A stretch of DNA of 64,000 nucleotides from Limnobaculum zhutongyuii (GTDB taxonomy: Bacteria; Pseudomonadota; Gammaproteobacteria; Enterobacterales; Enterobacteriaceae). The DNA is taken from the NCBI RefSeq assembly GCF_004295645.1, contig NZ_CP034752.1:2914001-2978000 (forward strand), in the 5' to 3' direction. Below, piece by piece: positions 51,507 through 60,106 of the stretch; position 1 is the first letter of the stretch, and the number at the start of each line of letters is the position of its first letter. The notes below the pieces were generated by a model. The model worked only from the letters and a program-made list of their open reading frames with translations, made no database searches and had not been told where the DNA came from. Both the position numbers and the translations under genes were made by a program.

Positions 51507-52458
51507 TTTTGCCTCCCTGAGAAATTGCTTTTAATTCACACTCAGTAATCCATTCCCCTTCAAAGGTGTCTCCACTATGGGTGACAACCTCGGCCCGAAA
51601 GAAGGCTCTTGGAAGCTCCTCACCCTCACGGTCAACAGAAGGATCAAGCAGTAACATTCTGCTTTCCAGTCCTACATAACAGCCCGGATACAGTCGTGGT
51701 TGTAATAAACATTTCACGTTATATCCTTCAATTTGATATTGATTTTTGCTATCCAGACTTTCCGATAAAACTAATTGGGAAGGAGGTGAAGGGTCACCTT
51801 GTGATTTTTTGCGTGTCGAATCAACAATACGAGTCGGAAATCCAATCAATCCATTATCAGGTGTTAATACAACCAGTTCATCCGTTACTGGATTATTCTT
51901 ATTAAGGATCTGTATTTCATTGTTTTGAATAGACCAGGTTAGTCCCAGATAATTACAGATATTACTCATCGCCGTTTCTGCTTTTCCACAAAAAGCAAAA
52001 CCCCTGATATAGGGCTTATCAATAATGTTTTCAGGAAAAGATTTAACCGGAATACTGAACGTGTGTGAAATATCATCAAGAATATCCAGTGCAGAAGTAC
52101 CCGGTGCATAACTTACCGATATTTTATTTTGTCTTAATGGTAAAATACCATCACGAACGGACATTTCAGTAATCGTATCGTTACCTTCACGAATGGTCCA
52201 TGCGCTTACGACAGTGCCGGTAAATATAGTTATTGCACCAATATCATCTTCATAACCAGCTTTCAGCATGACACAATTATTGACCTGCTCAACTAAGCAC
52301 CGAGTTTGATTATTCATGTTATATATTTTAAGCGTCAGTTTATTAGTGGATTTATCATTATCCTTTTTAATTTCAAATGAAAATCGGAGATCTTTGATAA
52401 TTACTGCGTTACCATCAACCTCACCTACCACTAACTCTGCGATACGATTAAATAGCAT
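51499..52458 (-). CDS. Baseplate hub protein
   Basis: This 319-aa protein fits the hub (Mu gp44/protein-D-like) family: SFEIKKDNDKSTNKLTLKIYNMN near residue 28 and GTSALDILDDISHTFSIPVKS in the middle. It overlaps the spike gene by 8 nt and would hold the spike at the tail centre. Confidence 0.8.
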   Translation of the reverse strand: MLFNRIAELVVGEVDGNAVIIKDLRFSFEIKKDNDKSTNKLTLKIYNMNNQTRCLVEQVNNCVMLKAGYEDDIGAITIFTGTVVSAWTIREGNDTITEMSVRDGILPLRQNKISVSYAPGTSALDILDDISHTFSIPVKSFPENIIDKPYIRGFAFCGKAETAMSNICNYLGLTWSIQNNEIQILNKNNPVTDELVVLTPDNGLIGFPTRIVDSTRKKSQGDPSPPSQLVLSESLDSKNQYQIEGYNVKCLLQPRLYPGCYVGLESRMLLLDPSVDREGEELPRAFFRAEVVTHSGDTFEGEWITECELKAISQGGKNG

Positions 52459-52508
52459 ACCGCCTCTCTTATAAAGATAGGGATAAAAAATAATTATTAA
52501 AAAATTAA

Positions 52509-52829
52509 TTAATACTGTGTTTTATAAAGAAATAAATAGTCATTACCTAATGAATAAAAGTCAGGTCTTTCTTTATTACTGTTATTATCTAAAAAAATAA
52601 AATCCCCGGGAGGAGACTTTATTTGGTATCGGCTTATCAGGGGAATATTTTTGACCATTTTAATACCATTAAGAATAGTATCGCCATTTCTATGCGATAG
52701 AGTGAAATACCAATATTCTCCATCTCCATTCCAGGTAACACGAATCGTTAATGGCTGTTCATCCAAAATAATATCTAACTGCTGATCGGCTATACCTGCT
52801 TGTAAAGGAATCTTTAGGAATTTAGACAT
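52509..52829 (-). CDS. Phage baseplate plug protein
   Basis: The 106-aa protein begins FLKIPLQAGIADQQLDIILDEQPLTIRVTWN and continues WYFTLSHRNGDTILNGIKMVKNIPLI, the pattern of baseplate plug proteins. It sits between the hub and Dit-like genes. Role in closing the hub is family inference. Confidence 0.78.
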   Translation of the reverse strand: MSKFLKIPLQAGIADQQLDIILDEQPLTIRVTWNGDGEYWYFTLSHRNGDTILNGIKMVKNIPLISRYQIKSPPGDFIFLDNNSNKERPDFYSLGNDYLFLYKTQY

Positions 52830-52837
52830 AATATCTC

Positions 52838-53533
52838 CTATGCATGTGGATCATTGACATTATCATCAGGTACCGAACAGCTGCCACCGACACCACAACT
52901 TCCAGAGTTATAAGCTTCATCCGCTTTTTTTGCTGTCTCATTATCCACAGAAACCGGTTGTTCTTTACCACGATTTTGTTTACCCGATGATTTCTGTCCA
53001 GTTTCAGGCGTATCGCTCTGCTCCGGGCTAATTCCTGCCTCTTCTGAATCCACTAATAATGTAGTGACTCGTTTAATATGAGTGAAAGAAGCCGAAAATT
53101 CGATGGCATCACCATCTTCATTTTTGCGAGGAATAGACAGACTGGTCATAACCATGTCGGGATAATTACGATATCGGGTATAAACGGTTACAGGCTGCTT
53201 ATCGTCCATTATTTTTCTAAACTGATCAAAGGCTATCTGTACGTTAGACTCTCTATTTAACAGTTCGCTAATTTTCTCCCAAATATATCCTCGCCAGCGT
53301 TGTAATGATGCATTACTAATAACACCTGATAGCGTTAAAGTATCCGCTTTGCGCTGTACGTGATCACAAACAGGCTCACCATATTCGACAGGATTACTGG
53401 TTACCTCCGAAGTCCAGGTGTGTTCCTCAGAAGTAACTACATCAAACTCCATATTGATATATTCATTATTAAGAGTAACAACATCTGTATTAGACATTAT
53501 CTTCTTAATTAAAATACCCCAGGTTGCACTCAT
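52838..53533 (-). CDS. Dit-like baseplate protein
   Basis: The 231-aa protein has the Dit-like N-terminal pattern (TSEVTSNPVEYGEPVCDHVQRKADTLTLSGVISN) over residues 35-150. A hydrophilic tail with a CGVGGSC motif follows, of unknown use. It begins 4 nt inside the end of the tape-measure gene, as expected for a distal tail component. Confidence 0.75.
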   Translation of the reverse strand: MSATWGILIKKIMSNTDVVTLNNEYINMEFDVVTSEEHTWTSEVTSNPVEYGEPVCDHVQRKADTLTLSGVISNASLQRWRGYIWEKISELLNRESNVQIAFDQFRKIMDDKQPVTVYTRYRNYPDMVMTSLSIPRKNEDGDAIEFSASFTHIKRVTTLLVDSEEAGISPEQSDTPETGQKSSGKQNRGKEQPVSVDNETAKKADEAYNSGSCGVGGSCSVPDDNVNDPHA

Positions 53534-55797
53534 GGTACGCCCCCCGCTAAATTCTTAGCCAGTCGGGTTTCTACTTCCATTAATGAATTTTTAATTAATG
53601 CTGCAATAGTCTGAGCCTGCTGTTCATTAGTTCCTGCCGGTACAGCAACATTGATTTGATTATTAGCAGTTCTTTGAGAATTAATAATATTGGGGTTAGG
53701 AGCTATACTCATAGCATTGATATTACCAATACTGTTCCCCATATTAGATAAACCTTCCAGACCAGCCAGACTGTGATATGTAGGGGCCTTACCTGATGGT
53801 GTATCTTGATCAAAGCTGTCACCAAGAAATGCTTTTGCACCTGGTATTTTAGCTATCCATCCCTTAATGACAGACCATAATGAAGCAAGCATGTTGTCGA
53901 ATACATCACCTATGGCTACTCCCATGGCGGAAAGATATCCAATAATCGATTGAATCAACCCATTAAGTATATTTGAGATACCAGTAAATATAGAGGAAAA
54001 ACCAGCGTTAATTCTTTCTGAATCAACAGTAAATATCCCCATAATGATGTCCCAAAGTCCTGTCAGAACATCAATACCGCCACTAAAGATAGATGTAATA
54101 CCATCCCATAACACACTAAAAGATGGTGCCATCAGCTCAAACATCCGAGAACATTCATTCCATACGGTTGATATGATGTTTTTTACAGTACTCCATACTG
54201 CAACCATTTTAGTTGAAAATGTATTCCAAGCTGTTGTAAGTTTCGGCGCAAATTCGGCCCAAGGACCAAAAAAGTCGCCAAGAACAGATTGCTCTCCATT
54301 AAGCCAGGCAAACACATCTTTAACAACCTTACCAACTAAAAGCAGTGCTGTAATAATAAGCCCCAGAGGGATAAGAATTGGTGTCAATGCAGCGATAAAA
54401 GATGCTATCCCCAATCCACCCAAAACAATACCAAGCGTAACCAGTGCTTGTTTTGCTCCTCCACAATATTCCACAAACCAGCTAATAAGCTTATTGATAT
54501 AACCGAAGCCTTTTATACACAAATTCACAAATTTGGCTAAAACAGCACTCGCTCCACCACTTTTGCTTATAAAACGATCCAACTGTTTTTCAATAAATTT
54601 AAATGCCTGAAAAATAAAGTTAGTTATCTTACTAATAACTCCAGTTTTATTTTCTAAATTAAACAAGAATGTTTGCCAGCGATTAGAAATCTTATCGGTT
54701 GCTTGCCCAATAGTTAATGGCATTCCATTTACTTGATCCTGCCATGCCGGGCCTACTTTTTTTAATCCATCAATAAGCTGAGCACCAGTTACTTTTCCCT
54801 GTTCTGCCATGGTTAGTAAAGAACCACAGCTCACATCTAAAGCCAGTTCCAGCTGTTTTAAATCCTTTTCAGAAAGTAATTTAAGAAATCCGCTTAATTC
54901 ACTACTATCCAATGCTCCCTTTCTAAATCCCTTAGTTAAAGCGGTTAGTGCTTCTTCCTGTTCCTCTGAATTTCCAGTTCCTAGAGTTAATGCATTCGAC
55001 ATGGTATTTAATGCATTACTAACTTCAAGCGGAGACGTGATAAATGACTTGGTACTTTTAGCTAAAGAAATGTATGCCTCACCATAGCTCGCTATTGGTC
55101 TGCGAGCTCGGTTAGCTTGCCGGGATAAATAAGCCAGTCCATCTGCGCTATCACAGAATTGTTGAGGTAATCCACGAATTCTTTTCTGTAATGTTTGCAT
55201 TTCCTGAGCTTGTTCAGCAAAGCTTTTCACTGGGATTTTTGCTAATAATCCAGGAATTTTCTGAAATCCACTGGCAAAAGTTTTTACCATATTGGCTATG
55301 TTGCTGCCAATCCATTTAAAAGACTTTAAGATGCCTTTTCCCGCCAGTTTTACAATGCCAATAATACCCTTACCAATCAATTTGAATGCCAGAATAATCC
55401 CAGCACCACTCATACGGACGATTAATGCTATTGTTCTTCCCATTGCACGAAACAAATGTGGGATAGCTCTAAGCACCGGGGTTAATCCCAAAAGAATTCC
55501 ACCACCAATAGCAGCAAAAATAATCATTGGAGCTATTGATAACTTATGTAGATCATTTTTTAAATCTTTAGCACCCTGTTTAATTAAGGAAAATAACTTT
55601 ATGAGTTGATTACCTGTATGCTTAGCACCATCTACAGAGTCTTTGGATATTTCTCTAATCTTTTCCTGTATATCACCTAATATAGATTTCTGTATTTTGA
55701 GATAGTTAACATAAATACTGGCCCCACTCTCCAGCAATTTATTTAACTCTCTTATTTTACTCATCTCATTAGATAACGACATATTAGCTGTTATCAT
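53530..55797 (-). CDS. Tail tape measure protein
   Basis: The 755-aa protein has an N-terminal coiled region, a tape-measure domain around residues 200-400 (KRIRGLPQQFCDSADGLAYLSRQANRARR, SNALTLGTGNSEEQEEALTALTKGF) and hydrophobic segments near residues 90-150 and 450-490. Its length sets tail length; 755 aa predicts a tail of roughly 110 nm by the usual ~0.15 nm per residue rule. It overlaps the upstream frame by 4 nt. Confidence 0.9.
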   Translation of the reverse strand: MITANMSLSNEMSKIRELNKLLESGASIYVNYLKIQKSILGDIQEKIREISKDSVDGAKHTGNQLIKLFSLIKQGAKDLKNDLHKLSIAPMIIFAAIGGGILLGLTPVLRAIPHLFRAMGRTIALIVRMSGAGIILAFKLIGKGIIGIVKLAGKGILKSFKWIGSNIANMVKTFASGFQKIPGLLAKIPVKSFAEQAQEMQTLQKRIRGLPQQFCDSADGLAYLSRQANRARRPIASYGEAYISLAKSTKSFITSPLEVSNALNTMSNALTLGTGNSEEQEEALTALTKGFRKGALDSSELSGFLKLLSEKDLKQLELALDVSCGSLLTMAEQGKVTGAQLIDGLKKVGPAWQDQVNGMPLTIGQATDKISNRWQTFLFNLENKTGVISKITNFIFQAFKFIEKQLDRFISKSGGASAVLAKFVNLCIKGFGYINKLISWFVEYCGGAKQALVTLGIVLGGLGIASFIAALTPILIPLGLIITALLLVGKVVKDVFAWLNGEQSVLGDFFGPWAEFAPKLTTAWNTFSTKMVAVWSTVKNIISTVWNECSRMFELMAPSFSVLWDGITSIFSGGIDVLTGLWDIIMGIFTVDSERINAGFSSIFTGISNILNGLIQSIIGYLSAMGVAIGDVFDNMLASLWSVIKGWIAKIPGAKAFLGDSFDQDTPSGKAPTYHSLAGLEGLSNMGNSIGNINAMSIAPNPNIINSQRTANNQINVAVPAGTNEQQAQTIAALIKNSLMEVETRLAKNLAGGVP

Positions 55798-56087
55798 GCG
55801 CGATTCTCCATTTGAGCTTTAGATTGTATAGCTTCACGCATATCTAAAAGCGCATTGAGTTTCAACAGGTCTTCACTGGTTATCTCGCCAGATTTAATTG
55901 CCTCAACAGTAACTAATTGAGCGAGTACCGGACGCCAGATCCAGAGCTCTTCCTCCAGATCCTTGCGTAGCTGACCTACATCGTTGCTATTAACTACACT
56001 ACCACTTCCGGCTCGGTATTTTGGCTGCCAAAGTGGCTCGTTACCTGACCGATAAAAGGGGTGAAGTTCAATTTCAACACCTCCCAA
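55794..56087 (-). CDS. Frameshift-encoded extension of the tail assembly chaperone
   Basis: This frame overlaps the end of the chaperone gene and lies in its -1 frame. The only upstream start codon is TTG without a convincing ribosome site. The heptamer C-CCT-TTT at 56054-56060 would move ribosomes into it, joining ...NFTPF to YRSGNEPLWQPKYRAG. The extension (about 86 aa after the slip) is helical and ends RDAIQ-like EAIQSKAQMENRA. This parallels the lambda G/GT arrangement. Confidence 0.8.
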   Translation of the reverse strand: MGGVEIELHPFYRSGNEPLWQPKYRAGSGSVVNSNDVGQLRKDLEEELWIWRPVLAQLVTVEAIKSGEITSEDLLKLNALLDMREAIQSKAQMENRA

Positions 56088-56410
56088 ACCAGCAGATAAA
56101 AATCAAATAAAGTATCAACAGAAAAACACATATTCATATCCATTGCGGATGAAATTTTTCTTTTATCTTCAATTGAATAAACACCTGCTGCCGCCAGAAT
56201 AGGGAAGATAATATCTTCATGAGTTTTCTCATCAAGACCTGATAATAAATCCATAATATTGCCATTTTGGATATCTTCACCCTGACCTAATTGCGATAAC
56301 GCTGGGCTAATAACACTTTTAAGCTTGATCAATAAACGGCCAGCATCAAACGCATTCATTTTACCTGCGGTATATTCTTTATTTCCAATAATAAAGGTTT
56401 CAACTTTCAT
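55994..56410 (-). CDS. Tail assembly chaperone
   Basis: The 138-aa protein lies between tube and tape measure, the fixed place of tail assembly chaperones. It starts KVETFIIGNKEYTAGKMNAFDAGRLLIKLKS and ends after the slippery heptamer in NTEPEVVV. The short and frameshifted forms together coat the tape measure during assembly. Confidence 0.83.
   Translation of the reverse strand: MKVETFIIGNKEYTAGKMNAFDAGRLLIKLKSVISPALSQLGQGEDIQNGNIMDLLSGLDEKTHEDIIFPILAAAGVYSIEDKRKISSAMDMNMCFSVDTLFDFYLLVWEVLKLNFTPFIGQVTSHFGSQNTEPEVVV
56054..56060 (-). promoter_or_regulatory. Programmed -1 frameshift heptamer
   Basis: On the minus strand the codons ACC CCT TTT ATC contain C-CCT-TTT, which fits X-XXY-YYZ in the zero frame. 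Slipping gives CCC TTT TAT CGG and enters the overlapping frame at 55794-56087. Confidence 0.75.
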
Positions 56411-56505
56411 TATGTTTCCTCATGAAAACAGGAGGCATAAGCCTCCTATTTTTAAAATATTAAATAATCTAATTCTGGTTTTAACTTTGAGAAATAAAAA
56501 TAGAA

Positions 56506-56943
56506 TCAATTGCCGCCGATATAAACTTTCAAATCAGCACAATCAAAAGCCCAGCTGCGTTCGCCAATATCTTTACCAAAAGTAATTTCAGGTACTGCTT
56601 TTAACCAAGCCTGACCAGCAGAGCAAAGTGTACGACCATTACCATCAGTAATACTGATTGGTAAAACAGGCGAACCATCTTCACCAAAATTATCAACGTA
56701 GAACATATCTGATAATTCATCATTTACTTTGCTGGTTTGCAGTAATTTGATTTCAATTGTGCCTGATTTATTAGCATTACGAGAACGAGCAACGCCACCA
56801 TCAATGCCCACTTTTAGTGTATAAAGCTCTTCTGCACGCTTAACAGAAATGGCATCACCATCACTAAAGCCTGAAATAAGAACAGAGCCAACAGTAACAA
56901 AAACCTGATCGCCTTTATAAGTACCGGTTAATTCAATTGCCAT
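56506..56943 (-). CDS. Tail tube protein (DUF3277 type)
   Basis: The 145-aa protein starts MAIELTGTYKGDQVFVTVGSVLISGFSDGDAISVKR and fits the DUF3277 tube family. It follows the sheath by 17 nt, the standard sheath-tube order. It polymerises into the inner tube. Confidence 0.87.
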   Translation of the reverse strand: MAIELTGTYKGDQVFVTVGSVLISGFSDGDAISVKRAEELYTLKVGIDGGVARSRNANKSGTIEIKLLQTSKVNDELSDMFYVDNFGEDGSPVLPISITDGNGRTLCSAGQAWLKAVPEITFGKDIGERSWAFDCADLKVYIGGN

Positions 56944-56960
56944 AGTATATATGTTCCTTA

Positions 56961-58043
56961 TTATTGTAATTCGTACGACAGATTGCCGTTGATGTTAGTT
57001 AGATGAATAGCGCCAGCCAGACGAGCAGAGAATGCTAAATTCAGAATACGATCGGCTTTGTCCTGGAATGACACATCAACGCTACGTGGATAAGTCACAA
57101 CGAAACCTTTAACGTTATTACCATCAGCATCAATTTCATCCGGTGCAATACCGCCAACGCGTTGGCCTTCAATCAGGCAACCGGTCAGGTTGTTTACAAT
57201 CAGCGCAATACCGCCATCGGTATAAGGCACTTTATTACGGTTGATCATCAGGGTGCTTAAGCTGGTTTGGATAGCATCGGCCAACCAATCGCGGAAACGG
57301 ATCACATCCACCCACTCGCCGCTGACCACTTTACCCGGAGTTGTCAGGTAAATTTGTGGCGCAAAACGTTCAAAAGTATTGCCACCTTTCTTCAGGATGG
57401 TTTGCTGCTCGGTTGCACTCCAGTCGGAGGCTTCCACAGCAGAAAGCTGTTTCAGAGCCCAGGTTTCTCCCCCCGGAGCAATCGTAAAGCAACGGCCCAT
57501 CCAAGCCATTTCCAGATACTGGTCTGCAGCGTGCTTATCAACAATAACAGCCGTACGCAGGTAATTTTTAGCCGACAGCGAAGACAGAACATCCGTAGTG
57601 CTGCTGGCATCAGTAATTGCTGCTTCCGCGCTGGAAGTGAAGAACATTTTGGTTTGAGTTTCAGCCCATTCCGCAGCCGCTAATTGCAGTGCCGGAGTAC
57701 GTTCTGTCAACGCAAAGCCATACCAGTTAGCATCTTCAGCCTGAATAGCTGACAGTTGTGCAGCCAGCGTATCAGCAGCCACTTTCCCTTCCGTGCCAAC
57801 GTCCAAACGACCTACTTTACACATTTGTGGACGTGGGGTTTGGCTAAATACTGCACGCAGTGCTTTCAGTACCTCTGCTGGCAGGTCATCTTCCTGAGCC
57901 GCGTTGTAGTCCAGATAGACGCGAACACGCTCAGTAAAAGTGGTTAATGGAGCAATAATCATTGGCACGCCAAAAACACCACGCGGTACACTGGTAGTAC
58001 TTAGTGCAATATTTACATTCACAATCTGATTCAGAGAACCCAT
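56961..58043 (-). CDS. Contractile tail sheath protein (DUF3383 type)
   Basis: This 360-aa protein (SLNQIVNVNIALSTTSVPRGVFGVPMIIAP at the start; SFQDKADRILNLAFSARLAGAIH at the end) fits DUF3383 sheath proteins. Its presence shows the tail is contractile. It is smaller than the 390-500 aa sheaths of Mu or P2. Confidence 0.88.
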   Translation of the reverse strand: MGSLNQIVNVNIALSTTSVPRGVFGVPMIIAPLTTFTERVRVYLDYNAAQEDDLPAEVLKALRAVFSQTPRPQMCKVGRLDVGTEGKVAADTLAAQLSAIQAEDANWYGFALTERTPALQLAAAEWAETQTKMFFTSSAEAAITDASSTTDVLSSLSAKNYLRTAVIVDKHAADQYLEMAWMGRCFTIAPGGETWALKQLSAVEASDWSATEQQTILKKGGNTFERFAPQIYLTTPGKVVSGEWVDVIRFRDWLADAIQTSLSTLMINRNKVPYTDGGIALIVNNLTGCLIEGQRVGGIAPDEIDADGNNVKGFVVTYPRSVDVSFQDKADRILNLAFSARLAGAIHLTNINGNLSYELQ

Positions 58044-58047
58044 TGTT

Positions 58048-58545
58048 TTACCTCGTTAAGTTAATCATGATTTCGCTACCATCAGTGGCAGCATGGATAT
58101 TTTCAATTACGCTAATGGCGTCCTTGATAATGACGGAATAGTGGATAAACAAACTCAGATAGGTTTCTGAGTTTGGTGTCCATTCAGCGTCTTCTTTCAT
58201 TTCTGTTTTAAGTTGAGCGCTGCCTTCTATTCCTATTTGTGCCAGTTGAAACCGCTCTGACACGGATACTTTTCTCAGTCTGTCGCTGAGTTTATTTAAT
58301 TGCTCCACTACCCCTTCTCCGCGGTAGTGAATAGCAATCTCGGCTCGACGTTGGCCACGGATGATCAAATAACCTTGTTCATCAACCTCCTGACCAATCT
58401 CATCACTCATGCCTAATGCTGTACAAGAAACCATACTTAATTCAGCATAAGGTTCTTCCGGTACTGCTTCCCCCTTAACAATCAGGCTGGCGTCCAGCAA
58501 GGGTTGCAGCAAGTTTTTCAACTGCTGTTCAATGCTTATCGCCAT
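58048..58545 (-). CDS. Tail terminator/neck protein
   Basis: The 165-aa protein (MAISIEQQLKNLLQPLLDASLIVKGEAVPEEPYAELSM; RRAEIAIHYRGEGVVEQLNKL) resembles gp12-like neck terminator proteins that cap the sheath. It is the first gene of the tail operon; no adaptor, portal or capsid gene precedes it. The 363 nt upstream contain two hairpins and the presumed operon promoter, but no gene. Confidence 0.72.
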   Translation of the reverse strand: MAISIEQQLKNLLQPLLDASLIVKGEAVPEEPYAELSMVSCTALGMSDEIGQEVDEQGYLIIRGQRRAEIAIHYRGEGVVEQLNKLSDRLRKVSVSERFQLAQIGIEGSAQLKTEMKEDAEWTPNSETYLSLFIHYSVIIKDAISVIENIHAATDGSEIMINLTR

Positions 58546-58591
58546 GAAAACCTCAAGAATCGATATTCAGTAGATGGGATAAATAATAAAG

Positions 58592-58612
58592 CCCCGCATA
58601 ATGCGAGGCTGG
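58592..58612. terminator. GCCCCGCAT-type hairpin 1
   Basis: AGCCCCGCAT and ATGCGAGGCT pair with one mismatch. It is one of four related hairpins (also 58740, 59928, 62957), each preceded by AAATAAAA-like runs. Confidence 0.6.
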
Positions 58613-58737
58613 AGTTGGTTGTTGAAACAACCACTATTGCTAAATGACAATTTAGAAAAAAACAATTTTATTTAGTTAATAATGTTTTCATATTGAATTA
58701 TATAAAGTCACAGATACTGACATAAAACCAGATAACA

Positions 58738-58768
58738 AAAGAGCCCGCATACAATGCAGGCTCTTGAT
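58738..58768 (-). terminator. GCCCGCAT-type hairpin 2
   Basis: AAGAGCCCGCAT and ATGCAGGCTCTT pair with one mismatch. On the minus strand it ends in TCTTTTGTT, so it probably terminates transcription of the fibre gene at 58909. Confidence 0.65.
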
Positions 58769-58908
58769 ATACTTCGTTCAGATACAACTTTGTGACTTTA
58801 TAGTGGTTACTATACCTGATAATTAGATAATGTCAACGCCTTTTGGTTGTTTTAACAACTTTATTTTAAAGGAATAATAAAAAGCTATCAAAAAATTCTA
58901 AACGTAAA

Positions 58909-59886
58909 CTACGCCTTCTTAATGAACCCATTCTCATCAACAATCGTGTTGGCACTTGAATACAACGTATAGGTACCTGCTTTATACGAGGAAACCATAT
59001 TAATCACCATTTGATCAACAAAGCTATTACCATTACGAATAACAAAATATAGTGAGGAACCGGAACTTTCCAGTAGTACCTTACAACCAACAGATGATGT
59101 TGGGACCCGGGTACTTTCTAATACAATTGAAGGATAAGCATCAGTTCTTCTAATCGATTGATTGAAAGAACCAGAAGGTAAAACTCTGACCAGGTCACTA
59201 CCACTCTCAGTAGCCAGATTGCTTAATCCTAAGTTGCTTCTGGCGGTACTCCGTAAAGTTGTATCCCGAAATTCTGAAAGACAATTGGATATTTTCAAAA
59301 CTTCATTATCAGCTGCGGCATTAATCGTTGAACGAGCTGAAGATGCATCTGATACAGATAATAGTGTTCGTCCTAATTCACTTAAAGCCGTAACGGCAGC
59401 TGAATCAGAACCAGTCAGATAAATCAATTCATTTGCCGCTGTCTTAAGCGCAGCAATTGCCGTAAGTAATGCTGATTTATCCTGTTTATCATCCAAAGCA
59501 ATATGTGCTTGTTCTGCGCTATTTTTAGCTGCAATCGCGGCCTGTTTAGTTTCATCTCTCAACTGCTGAAATACCAGAACCTGCTGAGGAGATAAATCAC
59601 TATCACCAGGTAAGATTAGAAAATCATTTAAGGTACCAGAGGAGGAATCTGAATATACAGTGATACTACCTACCGCTTTAGGAGAAAAACCTTCAACGTA
59701 TAACGTAACGTCATATTCACCAGGTTCCACATCCATACTGTATGAACCATTTTTATCAATTAATAAACTCGCTTCTGTTTTAATAATTACATTTTGCGTA
59801 GTTCTTTTTGTTTTTAATTCAATTGTGCAATTAGGAATAGGCTCCCCCATTCCATCCATTAAAATCCCGGCAATCTTTATAGCCAT
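58909..59886 (-). CDS. Lambda Stf-like side tail fibre
   Basis: The 325-aa protein begins IKIAGILMDGMGEPIPNCTIELK and has YSMDVEPGEYDVTLYVEGF, close to the N-terminal anchor of lambda side tail fibres (KISGVLKDGTGKPVQNCTIQLK). An Ala-rich coiled region and a distinct receptor tip follow. It is unusual beside a contractile tail, but fits tailocins with borrowed fibres. It lies in its own unit with terminators on both sides. Confidence 0.82.
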   Translation of the reverse strand: MAIKIAGILMDGMGEPIPNCTIELKTKRTTQNVIIKTEASLLIDKNGSYSMDVEPGEYDVTLYVEGFSPKAVGSITVYSDSSSGTLNDFLILPGDSDLSPQQVLVFQQLRDETKQAAIAAKNSAEQAHIALDDKQDKSALLTAIAALKTAANELIYLTGSDSAAVTALSELGRTLLSVSDASSARSTINAAADNEVLKISNCLSEFRDTTLRSTARSNLGLSNLATESGSDLVRVLPSGSFNQSIRRTDAYPSIVLESTRVPTSSVGCKVLLESSGSSLYFVIRNGNSFVDQMVINMVSSYKAGTYTLYSSANTIVDENGFIKKA

Positions 59887-59927
59887 TGAAGCTCCTGAAT
59901 ATTATTAATGCATATAGATAGAATAAA

Positions 59928-59953
59928 AAAGCCCCACATCATGCGGGGCTAAA
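59928..59953 (-). terminator. GCCCCACAT-type hairpin 3
   Basis: AGCCCCACAT and ATGCGGGGCT pair around a short loop with AAAAAA to the left, giving a T-run on the minus strand. It would end the lectin/PLD unit, and the 220 nt between it and the genes on each side hold no other gene. Confidence 0.7.
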
Positions 59954-60106
59954 TTAATTACGAACAAATAAATTATTCTCGATAATAAACTACAAACTTA
60001 CAGCTAAATAATGTAGCGATATCTGATATAAGAATAAAAATCACCTCTACAGTGTTTAACTCAATCTTTTATAGCTAATTAAAAACACTCACCTGAACAA
60101 TATTAC

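Noticed and set aside
57267..57683. 138-codon frame opposite the sheath gene
   Set aside because: It is antisense to a clear DUF3383-type sheath gene and lacks a start signal.
53530..58545. Extracellular contractile injection system (Afp/PVC type)
   Set aside because: The locus has single sheath and tube genes, phage-type chaperone frameshift, Dit-like and plug proteins, and no AAA+ ATPase or multiple sheath paralogues; a phage-tail origin fits better.
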